Assembly (NCBI RefSeq): GCF_050003625.1
Contig: NC_134397.1
Location: 147,063,526 to 147,127,525 of the forward strand
Length of the DNA stretch: 64,000 bases
Source of the DNA: Haematobia irritans
Taxonomy: Eukaryota > Arthropoda > Insecta > Diptera > Muscidae
Reading direction: 5' to 3'
Part shown: piece after piece, positions 32,801-40,039 of the stretch
Layout: every line of letters begins with the position of its first letter
Position numbering within the stretch: position 1 is the first letter of the stretch
Made by a program: the position numbers and the translations under genes
Notes under the pieces: model-generated
Seen by the model: the letters and a program-made list of their open reading frames with translations, nothing else
What the model was told of the DNA's origin: nothing
Databases searched by the model: none

Positions 32801-35499
32801 GCAGAAATTTTAAATTTTATCTCGGCCTACGGGCTCTGAGAGTTGGCCATCTTGGGTGCATGTAACCACGCATTGATTTCCACGATTTCTTTGAACTCTT
32901 GCTAGTATCTCCTTTAATTCGTAAATTTTAATAAATGTTTGGTCAGTATCTTGGACACAGAAGGGAGATTTTGACTGAATTTTTGATTCTATGATCCAAT
33001 CTGCATACCTGCAAACCTATAAACAAGAAATAAACTCTTAAGTTGTACCTTCTAATTATTGATGTTTTCATTGTGCTAATGTCAAATGATACAAATCTAT
33101 GATAGAGTATTTGAGACGTAGATCACCGACCGGCGCAATTTAACGACATTGTTATATTCATATAATTTTATTTCCTTACAGCGATGAAAGACCGATTGCC
33201 AATCAAACGGAACTTATCTATTCGGTTTTTGTAAATGGACGTCCTGTATTGGCTGTAACGGCGGCAAATGATATGAAATTGGTTAGCGAATCCGAAGTGG
33301 CTACAGTGATGGGAAAAGAAATTTTCATGAAAGCTGAACGTAAGTAAACGACGTAAACCAAATATTTAGAATTTCGAAACATACATAACGATTTTCCATC
33401 CTAGCCTATATGAGAGAACCTCAAGCTACACCCTTGGCCCCGGCAACCCATAGTGGTTCAGTGGGATTTATTGATTCCATACAAAATAATACCGTCCTTA
33501 TAGTGGTGAGTTCAATAGCAATTCTGTTGCTATTTCTGCTGCTCATAGCCCTGCTACTAATGGGAAGATCACATGTGAGACATAAAAATCAGGAAATCAA
33601 TAGGTAAGTTATGGACATTTTTTTAAAATTGTTCGTGGGGATGATTTAATACCCACTCTCATATTTGTATATAGAACCACTAGCCGTAATGAACTTATAT
33701 CCGAAGTCCAATCGGTACGTCCCACATCAAGTGTTACTGCTCTGGATACGGGTCGTACAACCGCTGAATCCCGTGATGGAGGTATACAGAATTTTTCCTT
33801 TGAAAATGAGAATGGCCGTGAGAGACGCGAACCTCGAATACATTTTCCGGGGCCACCAACAACACAACAAAGTGTTCGTAGATCTTCCATTACCTCAACT
33901 GATAATACATCCGACTCTTCGGTTTATTGTCCAATAAATCCCCCGGCTGCAGATGTCCAACGTATATTGGACGAAAAATCATCGGGATTATTTGAGCGTA
34001 GTAAACAATGTCGCCACAATCAATATGATCGTGCCGAGGAGAATGAGGAAGCAGTATATACCACAGTGATTTCAGAAAAGAAACGTGATAAGGCAAGACA
34101 TAAACCCAAACGTCGTTATATCTCCGAAAATCGGGTAGGATCATTGGAAACAAGTCCGGTACAAAGTCAACGTGAATACTCTGGCGATGAGGGTCGTTCG
34201 CCAAATCTAGAGAGAACCTATGTTAATTTCGAAAGATCCAATGTGGAAGCCTTCAATCCTCATAACAACTATCATCGCAATAAGTTGTTGCATCAGAAAA
34301 CCATATACACTGACAGAGATGGCTTGGCGAATCAACCATCCAATGAAGCCATTAACAAAGAGATTATTAGAGCTCTGCAACCAACCGAAAAGTCTTCAGA
34401 CTCTGGAAGTATAGGCTCATTTTTATCTATGCAATCGGTGAAAGCTTTTCCCAAAACTACTCTGCCTGAACCTTTGAATCGTGTTCTGGAACCTGTATTT
34501 GTCACCTATTACGATAATGTGGAGAATGTTCATCACGCCTCCTCGGGTAAGGCAGCAAGGGGACACCATAAAAAGCGTTCACAGCGTGATGTGTTAGATG
34601 CCACTACCATTGCCACCATAGAAGGTTTTCCCACGCCCAAAGCTCCACAGAAAGTACCACGTTTCGCTTCGCAAAGCGATAATCCCGATCCTGGAGTTGT
34701 GGGACCCATAGTTTGGGAAAGGCATAAGAAACGTCTAAGTGCCGATGATATCTTGGACAATGGTAATTACGAACGAAGAGAACGTTACTGATCAACTTTT
34801 CATGTTTTCTCTCCTCAACTTTTTCATCTTTTTGTATGTCCACACTTGTCCTCTCTTCCCTTCTCACCCCGACCTATTTACCACAACAACTCTACATATA
34901 AACACTCACAGAATTTGAGGATGGTGATGCTACCCGAAATCATAGAAATTTCGATTATTATAGTCCTTCACGTGATCCAGCCGCCATGCGAAATCATTAT
35001 GAAGGCCTGCTAGAGGGAGCCATACAAATGTACTCCAGCCAAGATGATTTACCCATGCCACTGCCCAATCGAGATTTTACCAATAATCGTAAGCCTACGA
35101 AACGTGAATTGCGAGGTTCATCAGCTGGGGCATCCAAGTAAGTTTAGAGTCAATAATTTAAGAAATTTCTCATAAATCCAGAATGATTTTTTGTTTTACA
35201 GCAACAATTTGAAATCGCAAGCATGCGATAATCGTCCTTCAACGGCTCAACCGGCGAAAACCACAAAATCGAATCATTCCACGCAGCCTCCTTCACCCAC
35301 AGTCGGTGCTTGGGATGGTGGCAGTTCACATGGATCCCATCAAACTCTGGTTAGACCCATGAGTGCCGGTCCATTTCATCGCCCTGTTGAATTTCAGAGT
35401 CAACCTACATCTTCGCGCCACGTTCAGGATCTTTCCACAGCTCCTCTCATTGAGGCTATACAAAATGAATTGCGCAAATTCCAAAAGGAATCCAATTAG
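10146..35499 (+). CDS. Single-pass membrane protein, nine 3' exons (possible KIAA1549 family)
   Basis: The coding join is 10146-10336, 18806-19017, 19086-19210, 19890-20406, 33182-33339, 33405-33603, 33675-34762, 34912-35137, 35202-35499. All introns are GT-AG and all phases fit, giving 1003 residues from the first full codon to TAG. Upstream exons with the signal peptide are not seen. Residues 1-430 hold several N-glycosylation sequons (NYS, NVT, NNT, NMT, NIT, NQT). Residues 431-453 form one strongly hydrophobic helix, followed by RSHVRHK. Residues ~455-1003 are a basic, Ser/Pro-rich cytoplasmic tail ending in LIEAIQNELRKFQ. A block before the helix (FVNGRPVLAV...AEPYM) resembles what I recall of KIAA1549-type proteins, whose function is not well defined. 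That family call is a guess; the gene structure is firm. The introns of 8.5 and 12.8 kb are packed with transposons. Confidence 0.85.
10510..11545 (+). mobile_element. Helentron-like family 1 element with family 2 end attached
   Basis: At 10510-10560 is a family 2 tail (ACAAGTAAGTAAAG, GTCGGGCGGGGCCGAC). It is followed at about 10630 by a family 1 head (CCATAGGATGGGGGGTATAT, ATAAAGTATATATATTC, GTCCGTCCGTCTG) and about four 153-bp units to 11520. Lies in the 8.5-kb intron of the membrane-protein gene. Confidence 0.65.
11530..11650. repeat. 29-bp minisatellite, about four units
   Basis: TTTCTATAGAAAATTTTGTC repeated, with ACTATAG variants. It follows the family 1 units directly, as in other copies. 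Confidence 0.8.
11651..12162. other. AT-rich intron sequence with (TTTA)n run
   Basis: The start CCCAGCAAAATTTATG resembles the end of the element at 7459. A (TTTA)n microsatellite of about nine units spans 11932-11968. No coding evidence. Confidence 0.55.
12163..12455. repeat. Near-perfect long hairpin (133-bp arms, 26-bp loop)
   Basis: Arm 12163-12295 is the reverse complement of 12322-12455 with a handful of mismatches. Both contain AATATTTCGGTTG or its complement, CTATAGGTCGATTAAAAAAC and CAATCCTATG. Flanked on the right by the 29-bp satellite. It sits in an intron on the sense strand, so the pre-mRNA would contain a long double-stranded stem. Foldback or MITE-type transposon is the simplest reading. 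Confidence 0.85.
12456..12783 (+). mobile_element. 29-bp satellite plus Helentron-like family 1 tail
   Basis: Three satellite units (12456-12545) run into the family tail: ATATACCCCGTATGGACTAA, GTAATTCGATTGTGGATGAC, CAATCCATGGTGGAGGGTAC, the palindrome TTCGGCCTGGCCGAA, and the end TATATACTTGTT at 12783. The complement of the tail (GTACCCTCCACCAT) mirrors the family head (TATACCCTCCACCAT), a subterminal inverted repeat like those described for Helentrons. Confidence 0.7.
12847..14097 (+). mobile_element. Mariner element, Himar-like (irritans type), 1251 bp
   Basis: The TA duplication is at 12845-12846 and 14098-14099. The terminal inverted repeats are about 27 bp starting ACAGGTTGGCTGATAAGTCC, with one mismatch. 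The length is close to the ~1.26 kb I recall for Himar1, first found in the horn fly. The transposase inside is dead. Nearby copies lie at 42469-43706 (opposite strand) and 1-284. Confidence 0.92.
13024..14031 (+). pseudogene. Mariner transposase, inactivated
   Basis: It reads in pieces as a mariner transposase. There is an N-terminal HTH region (DNEFPDSAPGKSTI, GERSGRP), a linker (MKLIEIAEALKISKERVGH) and a catalytic part with MDETWLHHYTPES and EAYFEAKPKEYYQNG. The start codon is lost (AATAAAGG where ATG is expected). An extra A in a run near 13245 shifts the frame. A short deletion near 13353 removes residues kept in the copy at 42520. An in-frame TAG lies at 13506, a stop precedes the DN motif near 13740, and the third catalytic-region motif (SPDLAPSDF in the other copy) is frameshifted. 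Confidence 0.9.
14200..14640 (-). mobile_element. Helentron-like family 2 tandem units
   Basis: Three ~153-bp units recognised by CTATATCTAAATCTGAACC at 14227, 14380 and 14533, with CTACTCCCTGTGCAAA between. The element ends are not attached. The family is placed by comparison with the more complete copies at 37605-39585 and 47444-48562. Confidence 0.65.
14641..16275. mobile_element. Putative transposon with TCACG-rich terminal code
   Basis: 14903-15570 is packed with CACGAA/TTCGTG and TCACGCGTGA-type motifs, switching from mostly TTCACG to mostly CGTGAA around its middle. Outside lie inverted copies of a 29-base segment: 14784-14812 (TTGCCTGTGGGTAACTTTGG) and 15871-15899 (complement, one mismatch). 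A third copy of the motif, AAAGTTGCCCACAGGCAAC, is near 16236. The ends CCTTTCGACCC (about 14657) and, in complement, CGTTCGACCCTAAAG (about 16250) also pair. No transposase is visible. Confidence 0.5.
16276..17334. other. Dispersed transposon remnants
   Basis: 16262-16375 is homologous, in complement, to the sequence flanking the Helentron-like insertion at 52013-53192. A single family 2 unit lies at about 16850-17000 (TATATGGGAGCTATATCTAA). 16795-16860 matches 6240-6300 in complement. No splice-flanked coding frame. Confidence 0.5.
17335..17422 (+). mobile_element. Helentron-like family 1 solo tail
   Basis: Only the 3' tail is present: CAATCCATGGTGGAGGGTAC, TTCGGCCTGGTCGAA and GGCCGTATATACTTGTT. 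Confidence 0.75.
17423..17528 (-). mobile_element. tRNA-SINE body fragment
   Basis: Complement of the middle of the SINE (GTTCAATGACAATGGTCC, AGCCGAATCCGAACGGC, ATTCC...GAAACCACTTAGA). It lacks both the tRNA head and the AACCT tail. Confidence 0.65.
17746..18753. repeat. (CTAATA)n microsatellite, ~168 copies, 1 kb
   Basis: An essentially perfect hexanucleotide array with no interruption visible over 1008 bases. It ends 52 bases before the exon starting at 18806. Every unit contains CTAAT, the fly branch-point consensus as I recall it, and no AG dinucleotide occurs between 17746 and the acceptor AG at 18804. Array length may be compressed or expanded by assembly. Confidence 0.97.
18806..19017 (+). 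CDS. Membrane-protein gene, exon B
   Basis: Acceptor TTCTTGTACAG, donor AG|GTAAGC. It starts on a codon boundary and ends two bases into a codon. It encodes 70 full residues including CLDCYGEGTVGIDGTWTGPG (two Cys), an NYS sequon, and a YWLLTVMSGF...EEKLARLYRLAFTR helix-like stretch. Part of the extracellular region. Confidence 0.88.
19086..19210 (+). CDS. Membrane-protein gene, exon C
   Basis: Acceptor TTTCTAAAG and donor AAAG|GTATAT, with a 68-base intron before it. It encodes about 41 residues (QQTKHLGINGAQQISGISL...) with an NVT sequon and a basic RDRRHNKN patch. Ends one base into a codon. Confidence 0.82.
19440..19770 (+). mobile_element. Helentron-like head fragment inside a short intron
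   Basis: TTTTTATACCCTAAACCACATTGTGG and GGGTATAATAACTTTGATC form the palindromic head. ATAGCTCCCTTATTTATATA and CCGATTTCGATAAATGG are from a diverged unit. It fills most of the 679-base intron between exons C and D. Confidence 0.6.
19890..20406 (+). CDS. Membrane-protein gene, exon D
   Basis: Acceptor AATTTTTCAG, donor AT|GTAAGT. It encodes 171 full residues of low-complexity Ser/Thr/Pro/Gln-rich linker (LQPQPRPQPTQSPPSLLPPL) with NNT, NMT and NIT sequons, ending in an acidic Gly/Asp segment. The open frame upstream of 19890 is intron. Confidence 0.88.
21602..21955 (+). mobile_element. tRNA-derived SINE with perfect 11-bp target duplication
   Basis: A 354-bp SINE: tRNA-like head, unrelated body and (AACCT)n tail. 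TGTACCAAATT is duplicated at 21591-21601 and 21956-21966, the mark of LINE-mediated insertion into the Helentron-like unit. This is one of the best preserved copies in the window. Confidence 0.93.
21613..21667 (+). promoter_or_regulatory. Internal RNA polymerase III A and B boxes of the SINE
   Basis: The A box TGGTGCAATAG (21613-21623) fits TRGYNNARNNG. The B box GGTTCGATTCC (21657-21667) fits GGTTCRANTCC exactly. The spacing is tRNA-like. Confidence 0.85.
22380..22905. mobile_element. hAT-like element remnant with GGAGTC motifs
   Basis: 22433-22525 is an imperfect (GGAGTC)n/(GACTCC)n stretch. 22526-22760 is the complement of 48740-48990 in the intact hAT-like element at 46292-49106. One end and the target duplication are missing. 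The end of the block (22800-22905) is degraded 29-bp satellite. Confidence 0.65.
22906..23572 (+). mobile_element. Helentron-like family 2 units and tail
   Basis: Units with CAGATTTAGATATGGCTC and CCCATATATATC, then the tail GTTGAGATGGTAACACAAAT, GGGTATAATATAGCCGGCC, CCGCCCGACTTTACTTAC and TTGTTTG at about 23572. It lacks a head. Confidence 0.65.
23600..23780 (-). mobile_element. Second tRNA-derived SINE-like fragment
   Basis: On the complementary strand, GGTTCAACCCC (B-box-like) is preceded by a tRNA-like stretch GTTTGCGGCTGAGTG. It differs from the main SINE family and has no AACCT tail here. A decayed tRNA gene is an alternative. Confidence 0.45.
23781..24120. other. AT- and T-rich intron sequence
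   Basis: Long T-runs on the + strand. The two overlapping open frames are poly-Phe/Leu composition effects. No gene or repeat family recognised. Confidence 0.5.
24443..25325 (-). mobile_element. Tc1/mariner-superfamily element, internally deleted
   Basis: TA is duplicated at 24441-24442 and 25326-25327. The terminal inverted repeats begin AAGGGTGATACGGTCAAAAT and extend through TTTGGTCAA. At 883 bp it is shorter than a full Tc1/mariner element. Confidence 0.88.
24505..25176 (-). pseudogene. Tc1/mariner-superfamily transposase, frameshifted and truncated
   Basis: The start is at 25176 (MPSKQEEQRIKILLAHREN). An HTH region (HAQLAKSLKVAKSTVTNVL) is followed by a frame change near 25010 into RNPNLSPRYAANKLGVSS and a change back near 24850 (KKVVTPNRDDKQN). 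The first catalytic Asp region (CVVMDDETYVKAN) is kept. The later catalytic acidic residues are absent because the gene jumps to the terminal repeat after KECLKKF. Confidence 0.85.
26086..26647. other. Intron sequence, nothing recognised
   Basis: No exon or repeat end is visible. A small direct repeat GAGTGATATCTGATGT occurs twice at about 26261-26296. Confidence 0.45.
26648..27560. mobile_element. Mixed Helentron-like fragments (families 2 and 3)
   Basis: A family 2 end (AACAAGTAAGGAAAGTC, GTCGGGCGGGCCGG) at 26652 is followed by a complemented family 3 tail (ACAAGTATATACAGCAATAA, GGCCGGGCTGAATTTTAAAT, CCCACCACCATGAATC) at 26722-26780. Two family 3 units are at 27270-27525 (TATATGGGGGCTATACCAAA). 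Confidence 0.6.
27565..28560 (+). mobile_element. Helentron-like family 1 units, SINE-interrupted
   Basis: A partial head (GTCCGTCCGTCCGTCTG, CGCTAACTTCCGACCG) and about four 153-bp units, with the SINE at 27977-28324 splitting one unit. Confidence 0.68.
27977..28324 (-). mobile_element. tRNA-derived SINE with perfect 12-bp target duplication
   Basis: TATATGGTATCT is duplicated at 27965-27976 and 28325-28336. The left end is the complement of the (AACCT)n tail. The right end is the tRNA-like head with GGAATCGAACC (complement of the B box) near 28259. Inserted in a Helentron-like unit, as is the copy at 21602. Confidence 0.93.
28555..28650. repeat. 29-bp minisatellite, three units
   Basis: ATTACTATAGAAAATTTTGT variants following ATAATCTAGC, as in other element copies. 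Confidence 0.75.
28683..29152. repeat. Rearranged copy of the foldback element
   Basis: 28695-28775 repeats the left arm of the element at 5043 (AAAACCATGCATTGACTAAA). 28776-28985 repeats its middle in the opposite sense (TTTCGGAATTACCTCATTCC). 29105-29152 carries the arm again in direct orientation. The 60-codon frame at 28763-28945 is not supported as a gene. Confidence 0.7.
29165..29638. mobile_element. Helentron-like family 1 units and AATTAA-rich stretch
   Basis: Two family 1 units at 29165-29470 (GGGGATCGGTTCATATGGGG). 29478-29638 is rich in CAATTAA/TTAATTG, with the same motif resuming after the next element near 31545. The family 3 element therefore interrupts an older AATTAA-coded element. 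Confidence 0.55.
29639..31542 (+). mobile_element. Helentron-like family 3 element, full length (1.9 kb)
   Basis: Head TTTTTATACCCACCACCATAG, then ATATAAAGTATATATATTC, a (GTCT)n run at 29777-29824, and about eight ~153-bp units marked by CCGATCTCCCGATTT at 30114, 30268, 30421, 30574 and 30727. The tail has CATGGTGGTGGGTATTTAAG, the palindrome TTCGGCCCGGCCGAA and the end TATATACTTGTT. Head and tail share an inverted ACCCACCACCAT. The shorter copy at 52013-53192 differs mainly by unit number. Confidence 0.75.
31590..31808 (-). mobile_element. Helentron-like family 1 solo head
   Basis: Complement of the family 1 head: AACTACTTGTGCCTAGTTTC, CAGACGGATGG, ATATATACTTTATGAGGTC, CCCATCCTATGATGGAGGG. 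Confidence 0.7.
31809..33181. other. Intron end; degenerate ~120-bp repeats, no exon seen
   Basis: 32040-32600 holds four to five loosely spaced copies of TGTAAATTTCAAGTAAATCGG variants, probably another diverged tandem repeat. 32650-33180 looks unique and ends in the acceptor at 33180-33181. Confidence 0.45.
33182..33339 (+). CDS. Membrane-protein gene, exon E
   Basis: Acceptor TTTCCTTACAG, donor GAAC|GTAAGT. It encodes 52 full residues with an NQT sequon and the block VFVNGRPVLAVTAANDMKLV...KAE. This is the best candidate for a conserved membrane-proximal domain and the basis of the tentative KIAA1549 comparison. Confidence 0.9.
33405..33603 (+). CDS. Membrane-protein gene, exon F (transmembrane)
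   Basis: Acceptor CCATCCTAG, donor AG|GTAAGT. It encodes 65 full residues: PYMREPQATPL, an NNT sequon, the ~23-residue hydrophobic helix starting VLIVVSSIAI and ending in LLLM, then GRSHVRHKNQ. The basic residues after the helix put the C-terminus in the cytoplasm. Confidence 0.92.
33675..34762 (+). CDS. Membrane-protein gene, exon G (cytoplasmic tail)
   Basis: Acceptor TTGTATATAG, donor G|GTAATT at 34763. It encodes 362 full residues: Ser/Thr- and charge-rich, with YHRNKLLHQKTIYTDRDGL and KKRLSADDILDNG at the end. The frame would run on to a stop at 34789-34791, but splicing at 34762 joins in frame to exon H, whose protein looks equally conserved, so the read-through end is rejected. Confidence 0.9.
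34912..35137 (+). CDS. Membrane-protein gene, exon H
   Basis: Acceptor AACACTCACAG, donor CCAA|GTAAGT. It encodes 74 full residues including FDYYSPSRDPAAMRNHYEGL, LEGAIQMYSSQDDLPMPLP and a basic KPTKRELRG. Confidence 0.88.
35202..35499 (+). CDS. Membrane-protein gene, last exon
   Basis: Acceptor TTGTTTTACAG. It encodes 98 residues and stops at TAG 35497-35499. Ser/Pro/Gln-rich with a C-terminal amphipathic stretch APLIEAIQNELRKFQKESN. Confidence 0.9.
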
Positions 35500-35621
35500 A
35501 AGTATCCTTCATTTTTCACCTCGATCATATTGCAATGGGACAATTCAGTTATTAAGATGCATTGATTGTAGCTGTTTTCTATTCTCTTCAATTTATTTTA
35601 CACAAATATTTAATGCATTTA

Positions 35622-35627
35622 AATAAA
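35622..35627 (+). terminator. Likely polyadenylation signal
   Basis: AATAAA 123 bases after the stop codon, followed by a T- and GT-containing stretch. Consistent with a short 3' UTR. Confidence 0.65.
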
Positions 35628-35789
35628 GAGAGATCGTATCCTTAGTGTAGAATGTAAAAAAAGCGATTTGACTTTGGGATGTAAGATTTTGTTAGCAATG
35701 CAGGATGTATATGAAGGATAAATCCATAGAGATATATTTTCAATGAAATTCCCATGAAAGGCTTAAAGAATTTCTAAAGGCAGTGGTTT

Positions 35790-36330
35790 CACATTGCGAT
35801 GCAAGTTACTGAATTTGTGTTTCTTCGATGAGAAATCATTCAAAATTGAGCAGTTTGGGAACAAACAAAATAACCTGCCAAAGGGTCAGTTGAAAGTTTA
35901 CACCTTCGATTGGCCACCAGACCGAAGCGCCGGCCGATCAATCCCCGCTCGTATACAACGACCATGTGGTGAAAATAAATACCAAATATTATCGAGAAAA
36001 TGTCATAGTATTGAAGCCAGTATTGGCGCTCTGGGCAGACGAACAATTCGATCATGGACATTCCAACAGAATTCAGCACCATCGCACTAAGCACAAGCTA
36101 AATCCGTTGGAATTTTGTGCCTGGGTCATTTTGGAGATCAAGGTTAGCACAAACCAGTACTAAAGTGTCGATTATTTCAAGGCGGCGCTTCTCCGGGAAT
36201 GGACCAATGGACCACCGCAGAGCCACTTTAATGATGCGTACGATGGTTTTGTTGGTCGTTTAAAGGCCATAATTCGTGCCAACGGTAGCCAATACGAACA
36301 ACTCTTAACTGACTCTAAAATGTGATGCTA
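35790..36330 (+). pseudogene. Degenerate Tc1/mariner-superfamily transposase remnant
   Basis: Broken frames give FFDEKSFKIEQFGNKQNN (first catalytic-Asp-like region), TFQQNSAPSH (second region, usually QQD) and LNPLEFCAWVILEIKVST (third region, usually NPLDF). Two or more frameshifts separate them. It starts only ~160 bases past the polyadenylation signal of the membrane-protein gene. It is a different lineage from the mariner and the 24443 element. Confidence 0.75.
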
Positions 36331-36381
36331 TTTCGCACATTTTAGTAATTGCGGCAGCTGCACTTACCTGATCCAAAAATA

Positions 36382-36569
36382 CCGAACGGCGTTCCACATT
36401 CCAGTGAAACCACTTAGAGAAGCTTTGAAACCCTCTGAAATGTCACCAGCATTACTGAGGTGGGATAATCCACCGCTGAAAAAATTTTTTGGTGTTCGGT
36501 CGTGGCAGGAATCGAACCCACGACCTTGTGTGTGCAAGGCGGGCATGCTAACCATTGCACCACGGTGGC
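36382..36569 (-). mobile_element. tRNA-SINE, 5' half
   Basis: Complement of the SINE head and the start of its body (CCGAACGGCGTTCCACATT to CACCACGGTGGC). The body end and AACCT tail are missing. Confidence 0.8.
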
Positions 36570-36589
36570 GAATCAGCCTTGCTTAAGTC

Positions 36590-37170
36590 TTTGCCTGACT
36601 TCAGTAGTGGAGTGACCCTACCAATTTTCAAGACATCGGATGAGTGATTCCAAGGACAATTTAAAGAGTATGGTCAACTATTCAATTCCCAATATTCACA
36701 AATGCTTCAGCATTAGCATAGAAATTCCATCGGGACCTAGCGACGTTGATACTTTTGCGCTATTGATCCCATTGGTAACTTCGCTGGGGTAAATTGTGGT
36801 GTGTCGCTACCTGGAAGACTGCCGATGCGACAAATGTCTATCGCTCTCTGGATGTTCAATAAATTGTCGGATGAAAAACCTCGCACATTTCTTCGGATCC
36901 ATCAGCATCACGTCACCCAAGGTGACGGAGATCCAATCATCCCTTGTATCTGGATTCGAGAGGGCTCTTCCTGTTGACCACAACTTACCTGTGCCAGTGC
37001 CTAGGTTACATTGCTGCACGTTTTCCATCCATGAGTTCCGACCGTGTTCGTCGACTATCTTTCTAATCTCTAGATTTAATTCCCTGATTCTTGGATCAGC
37101 AGGGTTAGCATATTGGCGTTTATCGCGTTCGCCGGCAAGTACCGCGGCTTCTGCTGGAGATTGGGCCTCA
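36590..37170 (-). pseudogene. Jockey-like LINE ORF2 fragment
   Basis: The complement reads continuously from about 37165: SEAQSPAEAAVLAGERDKRQ, NPADPRIRELNLEIRKIVDE, GTGTGKLWSTGRALSNP. After frameshifts it continues with NHSSDVLKIGRVTPLLKSGK, the usual start of the reverse-transcriptase domain of jockey-type LINEs. The catalytic YADD region is absent. Higher GC than its neighbours fits LINE coding sequence. Confidence 0.72.
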
Positions 37171-37604
37171 CTTGGACAATTCCACTAGCAGATATGAAGC
37201 AAGCGGCTTCTGCGTCGATGATGTCTCGGAATATCCTCTGGATAACATGTGCTTCGGAGAGGAACGGGAGTTCATAGAAGCGATACTAATTTTATATTCC
37301 TGGAAAAAGGCGATGACGAAGATTACTTTTTGTACCAAATACACTATGATGTTGTGCAAAATGTTTTTTGTTTGACGCGGGAAAATCTTTTGATACAAAA
37401 ATAATGACAACAACATCTATCCTATACAATTGGAACGACATTGACAAGGATCACTTAACGACATCCAAGGATAATTAAAATTTCGTGAAACATTAGATTT
37501 AATTTAAGATTATCTCAGTCAAACTGACTAAGATGTGTTGATGGAACACAAACTAAAATATTGGTGCTGAATAACTAAATGGGGTTGAAATCAAAACGTT
37601 TATC
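37171..37604. other. No feature recognised
   Basis: The short open frames lack splice context or family motifs. Confidence 0.4.
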
Positions 37605-39585
37605 AATTTTTATACCCTTCACCACTACTGTGGTACAGGGTATAATAAGTTTGTGCATTTGTATGTAACGCCAAAAAGGAAAAGTCTGAGACCCATCGTT
37701 TAGTACACCGATCGTCACAGAATTGAATTCTGAGTCGATTTAACGACGTCTGTCTGTCCGTCTGTCTGTTCATGTATTTTTGTGCGCAAAGTACAGGTCG
37801 CAGTTTAAGTCCGATCAAATTTGGCATAGGTTTTTTTTTTTTTTAACAAAAACAATCGCTATTGATTTTGGAAAAAATCGGTTCAGATTTAGATATAGCT
37901 GCCATATATATTTATCCCCGATCTGATCATAATTGGTGTGTTTATTAACCGAATATTCTTTGAGTCTCGAAAAACTTGCAAAATATCAGCCAAATCGGTT
38001 CAGATTTATGGCGATTTCGATTGGGAAAAAAGGTGCAACATTCTCGAAATTGATTGCAACATATCAAGGAAACTGTCATAGATTTTGGATCCTTTATACC
38101 TCACAATATTATAAATTAACAATAACTTTAGAATTACGCTATCATTTGGGCGAAATGTCAATTAGGGAAAATGTAGTGTAACAACAAGGCAATATATTTT
38201 TTGCGAATCGAAAACGCCTTTAGATATAGCCCCCAAATATATCTTTCGTCCGATTTGGACCCATATGGCAACAGAGGCCAAAGTTTACTACCGATTTTCG
38301 TGAAATTTTGCACAGAGAGTGGAATTGATATTCTACCAATGCTTGGTAAATATGATTGAAATCGGTTCAGATTTAGATATAGCTCCCATATATATCTTTC
38401 GCCCGATTTACATTCATATGACCACGGGGGCCCAAGTTATTCTCCCATTTGCGTGAAATTTTGCAGAGATCGCAGAATTAGTATTATAACTATACATGTC
38501 AAAGTTAGTCAAAATTATTATGTATAGTTCCCATATATACGTACACCAGAGTTGGGGAAATATGGTAGACTGTTTCATATTTTAAACCCATTTTCAATGG
38601 GATTTCGTCCAATTGACTGCACCCTCAAAAAAATCGCTTCTTTAACATATGTTCCAAACATATTTTGCAGGAAGCACATATATTATTGGATACTGCCGAA
38701 ACATTAATATGTTTGTTTTATGTGAACATATCATATGTTTGGAAGCATTTTGAGCCCAAAAATATTACATGCTTGGAAGAATTTTTCCCAAAGACGATTG
38801 CTCATTGCCTAACATTCTCGTAATTTTCACTTCCTCGAAATATTTTAGTTCTTGGCACCTTTTTCTGTAATACAAATAATGTTGAAGAAATTATTCACTT
38901 TTATAATTTTTTTAAATTTTACCTTTCGCCTGCACGGAGAATCGAACCGAGGACTATACACTTTGTAAGCCAACAAACTACCCACTGGATTACGTAGCTG
39001 TTATAATCACCAGTAGATAATTATTGTTATAAGTTACACTTATAGAGCATAGTTTGCAGCGCCCACGAGCCCATGCAAACATAACATTATTTAACAGAAA
39101 CATACATTTGTTTGCCACGTGGACTCTCCCGTCAACTCTCCCGGTTTCCATCTCTATTTCTTTCTCTATACTCTCTCTGTCGCTTTGAATAAAATATCAC
39201 AACATATGTATGTTTAGTCGAAATTTGTAAATTTATATATGTTTGCATTCACACATATGATTTTTTGTTAAACATTCATGCCCCAAACATAATATATTCT
39301 AACATATTAACATAGATGTCCCAAACATTTAGTGTTAGTTTAGGAACATTCCTTGTTTGCACTTAAATATATTGTGTTTTAAAATTGTGCCCGAAACACA
39401 TTTTGTTTATATCGGAACATATGAAAAATATATTTTTCTAACAGTGTGGATAGTTTCCACAGAGAATTTGTATAGCTCCCAGCAAATTTGAAGTAGTTGA
39501 GATGGTAACACAAATGTTTGTCTACATAGTGGTGAAGGGTATAATATAGCCGGCTCCGCCTGACTTTAGACTTTACTTAGTTGTT
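37605..39585 (+). mobile_element. Helentron-like family 2 element, MITE-interrupted
   Basis: Head TTTTTATACCCTTCACCACT with GGTACAGGGTATAATAAG, then a GTCTGTCTGTCCGTCTGTC run and diverged units (CAGATTTAGATATAGCTCCC). After the 38620-39446 insertion the tail follows (GAAGTAGTTGAGATGGTAAC, GGGTATAATATAGCCGGC, GACTTTACTTAGTTGTTT). Confidence 0.7.
38620..39446. mobile_element. MITE (827 bp) with 2-bp duplication and tRNA-like module
   Basis: Ends CACCCTCAAAAAAATCGC and, in complement, CACTGTTAGAAAAATATA, with TG duplicated at 38618-38619 and 39447-39448. The empty site is visible in the relative at 23377. It is rich in AACATAT motifs. On the complement, 38935-39000 holds a tRNA-like segment with an A-box-like TAATCCAGTGG and B-box-like GGTTCGATTCT. 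A longer relative is at 44847-45999. Confidence 0.75.
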
Positions 39586-40039
39586 TATCAATAGATCTGT
39601 GATCATAACATGGGAATTCGGTACATTGACTCCCATGATATAGAACATGAGTTCGCCAAAAGGGCACAATTGGAAGCTGGAATCAACAATATAGATTTTT
39701 TAAACTTTATAGTTTTTCTTATCATTTGCCAAACTTTTTCTCGAAACTCCAAAGGCTTAGGGTTTCAAATCATTTTTTTGACATGTTTTAAATTGTTTGG
39801 AGTCGAGCATCTCTAAAATCCTTTGTTGAATGGCTAATTTATTTGTAGTTATTCAATCTTTTTTGACTTGTTGAGCATTATTGATTTTAATAGTTTTCAA
39901 TTTCTAGTTTCCAGTTTGAGGTCTTAAGTTTCCAATTTTTAATGTTTTAATTTTTCGATCACTAAAGTCTACAATTTTGTTTTAAATTTATCACAAAACT
40001 TGTCACAGGCTAATTCAACGGCGACAAAAAACGCAAATG
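39586..40039. other. AT-rich, nothing recognised
   Basis: The open frame at 39610-39816 has no splice context or family motif and is not called. Confidence 0.4.

Noticed and set aside
34763..34791. Read-through of exon G to a stop as the protein C-terminus
   Set aside because: Splicing at 34762 joins in phase to two further conserved-looking exons with good splice sites and a polyadenylation signal after the last.
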